From Bedellia somnulentella (taxonomy: Eukaryota; Arthropoda; Insecta; Lepidoptera; Bedelliidae): DNA of 64,000 nt. The notes under the pieces are model-generated. The model searched no databases. It worked only from the letters and a program-made list of their open reading frames with translations, and was not told the DNA's origin. Shown here in pieces: positions 1 to 12,700 of this stretch. Within the stretch, counting starts at the first letter, position 1, and each line of letters begins with the position of its first letter. The stretch is from positions 16,724,875 to 16,788,874 of the forward strand of contig OY755170.1 of assembly GCA_963576735.1 (NCBI GenBank), read 5' to 3'. A program made the translations under genes and the position numbers.

Positions 1-1009
1 ATAAGATCCCGCTGCATGGATCTGCAGGTATCTGTTTATTTGATGAAACTACATTTTTATGAATGATAACCCTGCTGTGCTTCTTTCTACTAACAATTAT
101 CTATACTTATAATAAATCTGTAGAGAGGTCAATTCTATACATGAAATATATTTTCAAAATAACTATCAGGGGGTGATTAGTGATCGATACTAATGCCAAA
201 ATGCAATCAGTAAAATTTTTGTCTGTCTGTCTGTCGGTCGGTTTGTATGTTCCTTATGGAAACAAAAACTACTCGACCGATTTTAACGAAACTTGGCACA
301 ATTATTCTTCATGCTCCGGGACAGGTTATAGAATACTTTTCAGCACGGTAATGAAGGGGAATTTTGGGAAAATGGGAGAAGTTACTCCATTTTTTATGCT
401 TCCGTCGCGTGTGCAGCCTTAATAGTTAAAGTTACATAGAAATAATGTATTACGGAAATATTCTTCATAAAATTGTCTAAAAAATATCCCGCAACAGCAT
501 ATGTCTATCTTTTATGGTTGACTCACAATAACACATGTAACTCCTGATAGCTTAGCAGTTCGGATCATTCTGATTATATTTGTTTACTCTTACGTTTATA
601 AGACTCTCATTCATCCCTAATTTAAAAATGTTAACATTATTACCTATTCAATAAAAAAAGAATCATAGAAATCGGTACTGAAACACCGAAATTATACATG
701 AAATAAGCTAAAACCAAATCCTTACTGATTTACATATTACATACTAGATGGCGCCAGTAGTTGCAAGACTTTTTAGATTGTTATGAATATCATAGCGTTT
801 TACTTAACTTCAACTAAACCTGAAATTTTGCTTAATAACGGAGATATTGAATCATTCATCAAAGCGCATTTGCGCAGTGATTGAAGAAACCTCAGATATT
901 TAAAAAAACAACGCTACCCGTGCAAAGCTGAGCCGACCCACTAGTCATTCATAAAAATGTAGTTCAATCAAATTAACAGATACCTGCAGATTCATGCAGC
1001 GGGATCTTA
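1..1009. mobile_element. Non-autonomous element with ~60-bp terminal inverted repeats
   Basis: The first ~65 bases (AAGATCCCGCTGCATG onward) recur in reverse complement at about 948-1009, so the segment is bounded by imperfect inverted repeats of about 60 bp. The left end coincides with the window edge, so the target duplication cannot be read. Inside, 215-420 is a stretch with a TCTG/TCGG microsatellite followed by a conserved-looking block that resembles repeats common in moth genomes. The 80-codon frame across it has no recognised domain and I do not call it a gene. The element could be a MITE or a deleted DNA transposon. Confidence 0.6.
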
Positions 1010-1177
1010 GTCTAGTAGATGAATTATACATCTATAAATAAAGTAGTCTTATCGAGTTTATTTTAACACGTTATTAAAAAAAATCTTATCAACATGAACT
1101 AAATAAAATCCAAAATTACTTTAAAAACAATGAAATAACTCGCCCACTTTACTTAAAAAAAAATATATCAAACAAAC

Positions 1178-1580
1178 CACTGACCTCCATTATACTATAT
1201 AAGTACGCTGGACTAACGATACGTATCAAAATGACAGCTATTTACTGTGCCAATTTGAAGCACCCCCAATGAAGGAACGAGGAACTAAATACGACGTAAA
1301 CTGCAAAATGGCCAGTGTTTTTTTACCATAAAGCATAATATATCTATGGTTTTTAGAAACAATTATAAATCAATAGTGCTGTAAAGTTTTGTTTCGATAA
1401 AACTTAGCCTTTCCAGAAACATTTTATCGATATATTTTATCTTACTGTCCCATCTCTTTTATTAGTTCCTCGTTCCTTCACTGCTGCCGTAAGCGCCAAA
1501 ATGGCGAAAATCAAATCGCCTCACTGTCACCCGGCCTATAATGAGTCTAGCGTACTTATATAGTATAATGGAGGTCAGTG
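1178..1580. mobile_element. MITE with ~37-bp inverted repeats and 8-bp target duplication (hAT-like)
   Basis: The left end (CACTGACCTCCATTATAC onward) is matched in reverse complement by the right end over about 37 bp with roughly one mismatch. The 8 bases AAACAAAC occur directly outside both ends (1170-1177 and 1581-1588), a clean target-site duplication. Eight-base duplications are typical of the hAT superfamily. A second inverted pair lies inside (around 1271-1288 and 1459-1476, GGAACGAGGAACTAA type), so the 403-bp element can fold into a nested hairpin. It has no coding capacity. Confidence 0.75.
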
Positions 1581-2105
1581 AAACAAACTGAGGGGTTTAC
1601 AATCTGATACAGATCCACAATCTTTTCTTGGCCGGCGGCGACTACTGGTATACTGTCGCCATTTTGAAATTTCGGCCTGTCATTGTCAGTTAGTTCTTAA
1701 CTAAATAAAAATTATAGGGTGACCTACGTATATAAAAAATTATCACTTTCATTTATGTTTTTTGTTGTGGAAACTTTTTTCAAAGACAATTATTTTTATG
1801 ATGTATCTTTGCTTATTATAAACGTTATTGATAAACGCTTTTATTTCCAGTATTCAATATAAAAATTTATGAAAATTATTATTTATTTTGTTAAATTTTA
1901 TCTAAGTAGGCTAACACCGTCCGAAAAGTTGTGCGCGCATCTATAGTCATGCGGTGCGGGTTACGGGAAGTGGGGAAATGCTCCCGAATAAGATTTCACT
2001 TCGTATACACTGATGCGTGGGTTCTAATCCTAATGCAGGAATGTACCAAAGTGTCATTTCTTAAGTCATAACTGTCTGACATATATATAAAAATACAAGG
2101 CAAAT
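1581..2105. other. Intergenic DNA, no gene seen
   Basis: AT-rich sequence without a convincing reading frame. Around 1940-2035 there is a GC-richer block with a weak box-B-like string (GGGTTCTAATCC), possibly the remains of a tRNA-derived SINE, too decayed to call. Confidence 0.4.
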
Positions 2106-2475
2106 ACGACGTGATAGCTTAATGGGTAGAACACCGGTTAACGTGCAAGCGACTAGTGTTCAAATCCCGGATCGGGCCTTCACCAATTTGTCTTTTCTAA
2201 AGACATATGTGTGGTTAATTTGTCACGGTTGTTAACGGTGAGGGAAAAAATCGTGAGGAAACCCACATGGCTTGAGTTGTACTTAGTCGTGTGACAGTGT
2301 ATTCGTACAAAACGGCGATAGGCCTGCCCCCTATCACGGGAGTACACTGTCCATGCAAAACGTGGGTACTCTGAACACCAGGTGACAAAGTCACGTGATG
2401 TTCAGAAGTATTAGTACCTCTGCCAAACCCCTTCGGGGGTATTCGGCGTGAACGTTTATGTTATGTGATGTTATA
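2106..2475 (+). mobile_element. tRNA-derived SINE with RTE-like 3' tail
   Basis: The head carries a box-A-like motif (TGATAGCTTAATGGG) and a box-B-like motif (GTGTTCAAATCCCGG), as in a tRNA-derived RNA polymerase III promoter. The body ends in CCCCTTCGGGG followed by GGCGTGA and a TTATG-rich tail. Related copies lie at 11948-12270, 46416-46490 and 51188-51430 (reverse). The layout matches lepidopteran HaSE-type SINEs. It is not a functional tRNA gene, because the cloverleaf is incomplete and a long body follows. Confidence 0.75.
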
Positions 2476-2851
2476 TGTTACAAGGCTGTTAACAGCATTA
2501 AAAAAGTGCCCATAAATTCACTGACCCAGCACAAGAATGACCCAAACGATATCTGATGTTTAGAATATTTTTTTCTGTGCCACCTTTTTGGGGGATCTAT
2601 GTGTGAATATGAAATGTAAAAGACAGTACACGACAAGACAAGGTAAGCCTCTGATTTACAGGATTAAAAAAATGATTTTATATTTAGATATTATTTAAGT
2701 GTTATCGCTAAAAGCGATCTCTTCTAGACAACATTTGGGAGGTAAGATAAGCAACACAGTCATTCGGGTAGACATACCAGACAAGGGCAAAAATAAGTAA
2801 ATATAATTAGCTTACATTAAAACGAACTTGTTTACTTACAATAATAGTTAT
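2476..2851. other. Intergenic DNA, nothing recognised
   Basis: AT-rich sequence with no coding signal and no match to other repeats in the window. Confidence 0.4.
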
Positions 2852-3103
2852 TACATACATACATACATATACTCACGGCTGTAAATCCCTAGAAGGGGTA
2901 GCCAGAGCTAAGGAAGTAGAAACCCCTCAGCCACTTTTGGAAAGTTGAGTGGGGTAAAGATGGTAAAATAAAGGTTATTGGTGATAGGTCTCCAACCATA
3001 TCGCCCAAAATTCTCTTAAAAGCCCCAATACCGTTAGTCGCCTCTTACGTACACCCACCGGCAGAAATGGGGTAGTGCTATTCTAAGCCGACACTACACA
3101 GCA
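2852..3103 (-). repeat. Repeat family A: TATG-tailed retroposon
   Basis: Read on the minus strand, the unit starts near GTGTCGGCTTAGAATAGC and ends with CTACCCCTTCTAGGGA, a CCGTGAGTATATG box and a TATG microsatellite. About ten copies occur in the window with variable 5' truncation and the same 3' end. That pattern, and a 12-bp target duplication at one truncated copy (40188-40244), point to retroposition. It has no coding capacity. Confidence 0.7.
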
Positions 3104-3712
3104 ACTAGTAATTAATTAAATGAATATTACATAAATTGTTTTATTAAGACATTTCAAAACATAAATAAATTAGCCTGTATGATGTAAAATTATTTCCCTT
3201 ATAATGGTTAATTTTTATTTACTGGTAATACTAATATCGATGACAGCGACGCCCTTACCGGCCAAGATAAGATTGTGGATATGTAGTATCCCTTATTGGT
3301 TTGTGCCGAGTCCCCAAATTCAACCGATGGCCCAAATTCTAGCACTACAAAAATGCCAAAATAAGGCCAATCCAGTTGACTAATGACTAACTGAACTGAG
3401 TTGTTTGTTATTGTATTGTTTCATAGTTAATGCAAATCTTTTAAAGTTTATAAGATAACGTTTTAAGACACCGCCAATATAAAAAAGCAAGAAGAAGAAT
3501 ACTATAACTACCTACGTACAACTACCGCAGAATATAACGGAGCCATAAAAAATTGCAGAGTGTTTAAATTGCTCAGTGTGCTTGTAATTTGTCTGCACTT
3601 ATATTATTTTGGAATAATCAGTTATTAATATTCATACACAGTTAAACAATACTTATATTATCGTACATCCTTACAGTTATCCAATACCAGTTTGGCTTCA
3701 CAAAAGTTCAAC
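3104..3712 (+). promoter_or_regulatory. RUSF1 upstream region / probable 5' UTR
   Basis: This holds the sequence immediately before the first RUSF1 start codon. I see no clear TATA box or initiator and cannot place the transcription start. It is called only by position. Confidence 0.35.
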
Positions 3713-6700
3713 ATGGAACCTCAGGAGGGAATCCTTATTCTAAGAGAGCGGTATGGGTCTTCAAAAAGGGAAGTTATATATGCCAAGACTCCGGGTAGGA
3801 ATTTAATATTATAATAATATATTTTTGCTTAAAAGTATGATAAGATATTATAGGCATTATTAATATTTTATAAGGAATAGCAATCTTTCAGTAGTTATTG
3901 TTGGGAGCTTATTCTAAACTGGTGTGCATAGAAAGCTGGTGATCAGTAATGTTTTTGGCAAAGTCCTGGGATGAAATGTTATATTGAGTGTGTCATCAGA
4001 AACAAAAGTGAAGGTACTTTGTGTTTTGCAGGTTTTACATTGTATTAATGATTTTCCATTTAATTATATGAAACAGAGAAACCTTAATAAAATGCATATA
4101 TGCATTTACTTATTAATGCAGAACCCTTCCAAACCAAAAGCCCTGCATAGTAAATTAGTTTAGAAATAAGGTAAACATTAAGACCTTTGTATTTAGATAC
4201 TGTTGATAGGAGAATATATAGTATAATGGAAATCAACACACAAATTGTGGTTATTCCTGGAATATGGACTTAGAAATTTTACCTGAAATCCTTAATAAAT
4301 AGCAAAAACTGAAATAGACTGCTTTATAATCAGATATATACTGGAACATAAACTGTTGATTACACATAATTAGGATTATGTTATTATGTTACAGCTCAAG
4401 ATGATGTTGTGATTGTGGACAGAAGCAACACCAGGACTAATTGGATAGACAATTTGAAACTGGTATTTTTACCACAAGGGTATCCAGAAAGTGTCAGCAT
4501 GGATTACATTCCTTATCAAATTTGGGACACAGCCCAGGCATTCTGTAGCACCATTACAGGTTTATATTTTATAATCCTTATCTTTTGATGGTCTCTTATT
4601 ACAGATATAATTTACTTTTAATTTCATAACACTGGTTATTAAGGTACAATTCAATATAGGTCTAGGAAGTATAGGCCAGAAAGTTTCCAACCATGAAATA
4701 CAGAAGCATTTTATATGTCACTCATAAAGGTAGAAAAGGAAAGGCTCTATTGACACTTTGCTATTTTGATGTTAGTTTTATAGTCTCACACTTTTACATG
4801 ATTGCTTTAATTTCAGTCCTATATTATTATTAGAATTTGGCACACTGCACAATCTGCTTTTACAAGTTGCTGGAAAAACCACATAGTATTTCAGTATCAA
4901 AATCAATACATAAAATGCCTTTTTTGCATACAAAGTCCTACCTTTTTAGACTTGAACCCCATGTCTTACAAGGATTATCTAGGCAAATGATAATGCAGAT
5001 GTGCTTTGGAAAAGTACCGAAACGGCAGTGTTGATTGCAAAATCTTAATCACACATTTTAAGCCATCCATTTGACAATAAATAAGCTTCAATGTTATTGA
5101 TTGGATTAAACATTTGTTCAGGTTTGTTATATCATACACATTTTGAGTACACTCGCTATTTGGTCCACATGTGCCCTTCGAGGTCATCCTCTACTAACAT
5201 AACCAACCACATTGGCTCTATAAATATCTTTTACCAATTTACTATCTTTTACCCTCGCTATGTGCCTAAACCATCTTAACATTCCTTTTTACTCTTTTTT
5301 ACTATATCACTTTCACACTGCACCTCCAAATGTACAAAATATATTTAAAAGATTAAAGTATTCAGTTCTGCGTGCAATGTGCCCTGCCCATTGCCACTTC
5401 AGTTTTGCAATTCTTCGGGCTATGTCAGTGACTCCGGTTCTCCTACGGATCTCCTCGTTGCGGATTCGATCGCGTAGTGAAACTCCTAACATAGCCCTCT
5501 CCATTGCCCTTTGGGTGACTCGGAGCCTTCTTATGAGGCCCATTGTTAGAGGCCGCTTCTCTGTGCCGTAGTTCATGACTGGCAACACACATAGGTCAAA
5601 GACCTTTGTCTTTAGACTCTGCGGAATTTCGGACGAGAAGATATGGCGCAGCTTCCCGAACGCTGCCCAGCCGAGCTAGATTCGACGGTTGACCTCATTC
5701 TCAAAGTTAGCTCTACCTAACCGAATGGTTTGTCCCAGGTATATATATTGGACAACAACTTCGAGCGTAGAGTATCCAAGTTCGACGGGAGTGGGTACAA
5801 CATGACTATTCGACATGATTTCATTGAGCATTTTACTCAAATCCTCCGTGGTTTCAGCCATAACTTCAATCTTATCAGCAAATCGAAGATGCGTGATGTA
5901 CGAGTCCTTCGCAGTCCAGAAGCTTAAAGTCATCTTCCAATGCAGCAGTGAACAGTTTCGGAGAAATCATATCTCCCTGTCTCACTCCTCGCTGCAATTG
6001 GATGGGATTTGTGCTCTGGTCCTGGAGTCGGACTAACATGGTAGAGTTTTCATACAAACATTTAACACCTCGATATAGTCTATCTGTAGTCAATATCGCA
6101 ACTCTGCAAAGATTCAAGTATAGCCCATCGTTCCACCGAATCGAAGGCTTTTTCATAGTCCACGAGCCCTAGTCACAATGGCAGATTATACTCCTCGGTC
6201 TTCTGTATAATCTGGCGCAGGGTGTGAATGTGGTCTATGGTACCAAAGCCTTTTCGGAAACCGGCTTGTTCGGGAGGCTGAAAGTCGTCAAACCTCCGAG
6301 AAAGATGATTCATAATGACTCTCGAAAAAAGTTTGTAGAACCTTGGGCTTAGAAGACAAAACTCTGCCATCATCAGTCCTCAGTCTCGTTAACTGCCCGA
6401 TAGACAGGTCTCTTGAGAATACCTTGGAGCCCTTGTTTTGCTCAATAAAGGTTTTGATTAGCTCGGTGTTATGACGCCTCAAATCACGTTTTAGACACTT
6501 TGAGATCTGCCTATTAAGCTTCCGGTATTTAACCGCGTCGTCTGAAGGCTGCTCGATTAAATTTCTTATTATTTTAGGCCTAGGGACTACATTTTACTGA
6601 AAATTGTTTTACTTTTATCGGTAACAAAAATCTGTGCCGCAAAAAGTTATGTGATACTTGGAGAGCCAACAAAGTCAATAGAAAACCACAGTACAGTCAA

Positions 6701-9700
6701 CTAAAAGATGTTCACTGTCTGAGATCAAGCCGTTTATGCAATACATGACGGTATTTCGAAAAAAATAAGTTGATGTGCAATAAATTATTATTTAATTCCT
6801 CTCTTCCACAGGTACACTTGCAACCCAAGAAGTTCTCAGAGGCATAGGAGTTGGCAACACTAACTCTACTCCGCTTGCAGCTACTGTAACTTGGGTGGTC
6901 AAAGACGGATGTGGACATTTGGGTCGTATCTTATTTGCATGGACTTATGGGCAAGTACTTACATGCATATACTCATACCTATACATCTCAAAAAGGGGTA
7001 ACAAGTGCTTCAGAATTATGAAATCTACGGCCCCCTTTTTAAGATAAATTTCGATAAGATTTTAAAATAAAGGTTGGTTGGTAATAAGTCTCTGGCCGCA
7101 TCGCCCAATAATCACTTAAAAAGCTCCTAACTAAACCCTAAGCTGCTCTTCTGATATCCTTGGGCAGAATCATTTCTAGGCAGTTCTATTTTAACCGTCG
7201 CATGAGCATCGGTCAAGAACTGTTCAATGACGTCAACGACGACCCAGATTTACTTAAAAGTGTCATAACTGGTGACAAATCATGGGTTATGATATGGAAG
7301 CCAAAGTCCAATCGTCCCAATGGAAGAGCCCAGATGAGCCAAGACCTAAAAAGCAGGTCAAAATCGATCAAATGTTAAAGTTTTGCTCACTGTTTTCTTC
7401 GATTACAATGGCGTGGTGCATCAAGAGTTCTTACCATATGTTATGCGCCGCTTGTGAGAAGCAATTCGAGGAAAATGACCAGAATTGTGGAAAAACAATT
7501 CATGGCTTTTGCATCAAGATAATGACCCTGCTCACTCATCTTTGTTTGTGAGAGATTTTTTGCCAAAAACAACACCACAATCATGCCTCAGTCACTATAT
7601 TCATCGGAGTTGGCCCCATGTGACTTTTTCTTGTTCCCAAAACTATAGAGACCTATGAAAAAACGGAGATTTGCAACGATTGAAGAGATAAAGGCTATAG
7701 GCTTATATAGGCTAGGGATAAGAGCTTTGATGATTGGAAAAACTGTTGGCATAAATGAATTGTATCTGAGGGGGATTACTTTGAAGGGGACAACATATAT
7801 ATTGGTAATAAATATATATTTTTTCTGAAAAATACAAAGTCACCTTATTTTTTGAACACACCTCGTATATTGTATGCGGACTTTATTGGAGGTAGTTTGT
7901 GTTCGGAAATCACGTTCCATAGTAGCCGTCGGTCCCGGCCGCCATCACGGTAGTAGTCGTTAGTCTGCCAACCCGCAATTGGCTAGTGTGATGGACTAAG
8001 GCCAAATTACCGTAAATATTCTAGGCTCGAGCGCCTTGGTAGGGTCATTTATAGGCTGTTAGAAATGAGGAATATATAATGTATTTGAAATCTCTTGAGT
8101 TAAAACACACCTGAAACCAAAATTTGAAAATTTACAACACAATATAAAATACACAACAGAAAATCCTTATTCATTGGAGGAAAATTACGTGTTTTTGAAT
8201 TTATATTTTGTGGTTATTACGAAGTATAAATCAGCGCTAAGTAGAAAAAAGGGAGAATCAACTAAGGACACAATATTTGTAGTTTTATGATCATTGAGCA
8301 ACGTCGAAAAAAAGGCATAATATTCATGATATATAATTAATGTTTCAGTAATCACCTCGACGCATACAGTAAAAAATGGAGGTTATACGCAGACATACTG
8401 AACGATGTGGCGATGTGCGTCGAAATAGCTTTACCCCTTTTCTCGCAGGTTACTACCACCATGCTGTGTATCAGTACCATTATGAAAGCTATTGTAGGGG
8501 TCGCAGGTAATCAATGTTAGATTTATTAATAGTGCTTTTAACCCTTGATTTCGTTTGTATCTTTTCTAATCCTTATTTATATTCTTATGTACGGGCTCGA
8601 ACGAAACGATGATTTAATCAATATTTTTTTCGTTACTTCATAGTGTTTTTATAATAACTAAATGATTTTATTAGGTGGAGCCACAAGAGCTGCAATGACT
8701 CAGCATCACGCCATCCGAGGTAATATGGCGGACGTGGCCGCCAAAGATTCGGCTCAAGAGACTGCCGTTAATCTTGTTGCTTCATTCACAGCTCTACTCA
8801 TTATTATGGCTTTTGGGTAATTAACATACCATGTTGCTTATATTAGCTCTTTTTAAGTGGGCGTTTTATTGTTTTAAGGAAAAAAGAAAGAAAAATAAGT
8901 ATTCACTGCTATGCACACAAGCTAAGACAAAAAATTAAACAGTCACTGTATACTTGTTTTTCAAACACAAAAAACAAATTTATAAGTATGTCTATATAAC
9001 AAATATATAAAAATTTATGATTATTTAAAAAAAGCATTGAAAAGATGACACATTAATAGTGCGTAATAATGTCACAAGAATAAGCATAAACTGGAATAAA
9101 AATGAAAACCGGATCACTCAGCATTGTCTCTGTGAGTGATATCTCACAACACAGATATTCAGTCACCGCCAAGTAAAGGTGATTAGATGTGGCGACAGCT
9201 AGACGGCGAACTCACTCGCACACTAGCAGCGTCAAAAAAAATCGTACATCGCGGTATCGAAATGTTTCTCTAGCTAAAGATAAATACAAATTCTAAGTTG
9301 GTACATAGCAGGGTGTACTGGTCAGTATATCTTTGCTGTTCCCACAGTGATGACCCCGACGACAACATGACGAATCTTTCGCGTGCGTTAAGTTGGCGTA
9401 CCATGAAGCTGTATCGAGCTGGTTACTATGTCAAAAAACTCTGCCTAAATAGTGCCTAATTAGTGTAAAACTAAAAAAAATAGTGCCTCTTTAGTTTAGG
9501 AAATAAACACCATTTTCACTGTGTACGCTGGCGTAACGTCAAGCTAGCGTACACATCGCCGTACTCGAAAACGGCTAATTGTAAAGCAACAGTGTTTACA
9601 CGAAAAAACTCTTCCTAAATACTTCTCCCGTTATGCAAAATTTCATAACGATTGATCTTGTAAGAACAGAGATATTGAACAATACTTTTCGATGACATAC

Positions 9701-12700
9701 CGTCCTGGCGTCATGCCAGCGTACACAAATAGTGCTTATAGAAAGGGACCTTTTCTTTTAGTAAACTCTATATGTATAAATAGTGCGTGAAATTCTGCCT
9801 CTCGTAGTGTAAAAACTTTATGCAAATACGCAGTGGATTAATTAAAAATTCTGTGTTAATTTCTGTTCATAGTACAGGTACAGGTATGATGAAAAGTGCT
9901 TTGTATTTTTTTTCTAAAAATTATAATTGAAACTGAAACGTGGGTCAAACACCAATCTATGAGAATTTTAACTTTATTTACCTATAAATACAGCTCGAAG
10001 TGCAAATGAAATAGTAAAAAAATGGAAAAATAAAAAGAAATAGGTTTATCATAAAACTTATATTTAATTTGCCATAAAAAACTAGGTATTAATTATTACA
10101 GTACACAGTACATCAGTTCATTTTTTTGGTATTATTTTCTTGGCCTAAATGGCCTAATAGAACATATAATGTTACTGTAAAATAAATAAGTACCTACGTA
10201 AAAAAATCATCCAACAGGAGACGGGATATGGGATAATTTGGACAAAACTCAAAAAACATTCACTTGGTCATCCAGTTAACTCGAATAACTTAATTCGGAT
10301 TAACTTGAGTTTGGCTTTTTCCGAGTTGGTACATCACTACCCGTCGCCTGCGCTTGTTGATCACCCCCACCCCACTGCCTGCTGCCAACCCAAAGTTCAA
10401 ACGCGAGAGAAAAAGTATAATAGTCCATTTCACATTAGCATTTAAAATTATGATTTGTTGTAGGTAAAGATACTTATTTAATTTATTTATGTCAAAACAC
10501 ATCATGCTTAACAAGTAACTTCTATTAGAAAATAACGCTATATTTCGGCTATAATTACCTACATAATTTCATTAATTATACATTTTGATCGCGTCTGTAC
10601 ATCTATTCATTTGTTCCTAAAACTTAACATAGATTTTTCAAATCTTTCCACTGCGTATTTGCATAAAGTTTTTACACTACGAGAGGCAGAATGTCACGCA
10701 CTATTTATACGTATAGAGTTTACTAAAATAAAAGGTCCCTTTCTATAAGCACTATTTGTGTACGCTGGCATGACGCCGGGACGGTATGTCATTCAAAAGT
10801 CTTGTTCAATATCTCTGTTCCTACAAGATCAATCGTTATGAAATTTTGCGTAACGGGAGAAGTATTTAGGAAGAGTTTTTTCGTGTAAACACTGTTGCTT
10901 TACAATTAGCCGTTTTCGAGTACGGCGATGTGTACGCTAGCTTGACGTTACGCCAGCGTACACAGTGAAAATGGTGTTTATTTCCTAAACTAAAGAGGCA
11001 CTATTTTTTTTAGTTTTACACTAATTAGGCACTATTTAGGCAGAGTTTTTTGACATAGTAACCAGCTCGATACAGCTTCAAGGTACGCCAACTTAACGCA
11101 CGCAATCTTTCTACTACATTTCTCAATCTACCCACATCTTATACTCCTCGCTTACCTTACCAAACTACTCTACTCACCCTACCGAGCATCTACTGGCACG
11201 CTACTCTGCCTCACTGCTCACACTGCACTCTACTACTAGACGGCAAACTCGCTCGCAGACTAGTCCCTCTCTACTATTGCTAACAGGTACCTCTTAGCTC
11301 TTCGTTATCGTCTATCGACTAGGAGGGGAGTACTGTGGCGACAGCTACAGCTACAACGACGGCGAACTCACTCGCATACTAGCAGCGTCATAAAGAATTT
11401 CTTTAACCATTGGGAAACTTAAACTTTCAGATGTGACCCGGCCATTTATCATGCTAAATTACATTGGGGTTCAGCTGAGAAAAATACTTAACAACATGCT
11501 TGCGAAGCCTACTGGTTGTAATTAAATTATTTTTCCTTACTAAACAAATACACCCAAATAATAATGAACAGTCTAATGGAAAATTTTGAATATATTGTGC
11601 TTATAGTTATTTTATTGTTTCAGAAATTCTTTGCTTATATTCCTATTGATGATAATCCTACACATTGCGTTCAATTATTTCGCGGTGCGTGCTGTGTGTT
11701 TGACGACATTGAACGAACCGCGGTTTTTACATGTCATTGACGTTTGTTTGAAAGATGAATCCATTTTGAATCCCTGCACCGTCAACGCTAAGGAACCAAT
11801 TCTATTTTTCCCAATGGAACCCTTACTCTATGGTAAGTCAGCTGAATTATTAGTAAAAACACTCCACTATTATATTACCTAATGATGATTTTTCTATGTG
11901 TGTGTGTGTGATATAAGTGAATGAATACTACAATAAGAACCAATAAAATAAAAAAAACAACCGTGATAGCTCATTAAGCAGCACCACTGTCTGACAAGGA
12001 GAGAGATTTGGGTTCGAATGTAAAATCCTAAGTCGGGCGAACTTCTCTTATCATTTGTGTGGTCAATCGTGGTTGTTATCGGTATGGTAAAACATCGTGA
12101 AGAAACCCACACGGTTTAGTCTCACTTAGTCATGTACAGTGTATTCGTACAAAAAAGGCCATATGCTTGCCTCCTATCACGTGATTGCAGGTGGTATTAA
12201 TTTCAAGTAATGCTCAGAAGTTTATTATCTCTGCCATTCCCTTGAGGATAAACGACGTTAATGTTTGAGTTGAGTATGAATTAATGTGCCGTTGACATTG
12301 AAAATTATTAAGACAATATTCTTTGTCCGTATCGTACCAAGATTTAAAATTAAACCTTGACGTAATTGATAAGACTCCTTATCTATAACAAACATGAGAA
12401 AATTCGCTTTTACTACTAGAAAAAATACCAATAAGGGTGCTATTTACGTCTGATTAGTGTTGCCCAAACGCAAGAACAAGACGAGACTTAGCCAGTCTTG
12501 GTCTTGGTCTTGCGCCAATACACCTGGTCTTGGTCTTGGTCTTGGTCTTGCGCTCCCAGTCTTGGTCTTGGTCTTGGTCTTGCAGCAAGAGTCTTGCAAG
12601 TCTTGCAATTACCTATTAGTCTATTACTATTTATTAAAATTTACTTTAAATCCTAGAAAAAAGTATTAGAATTGGAACATTGTGAGCTTGAATGAATATA

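Noticed and set aside
2106..2180. A tRNA gene
   Set aside because: Box A and B are present, but the acceptor and anticodon stems do not form and a SINE body follows; other copies share the body.
9838..10646. Transposase gene inside the foldback element
   Set aside because: No frame longer than ~75 codons and no transposase motif; the ORF at 10290-10514 has none.
12457..12669. A Leu/Gly-rich small protein
   Set aside because: Translation of the TCTTGG array of the hAT-like element.
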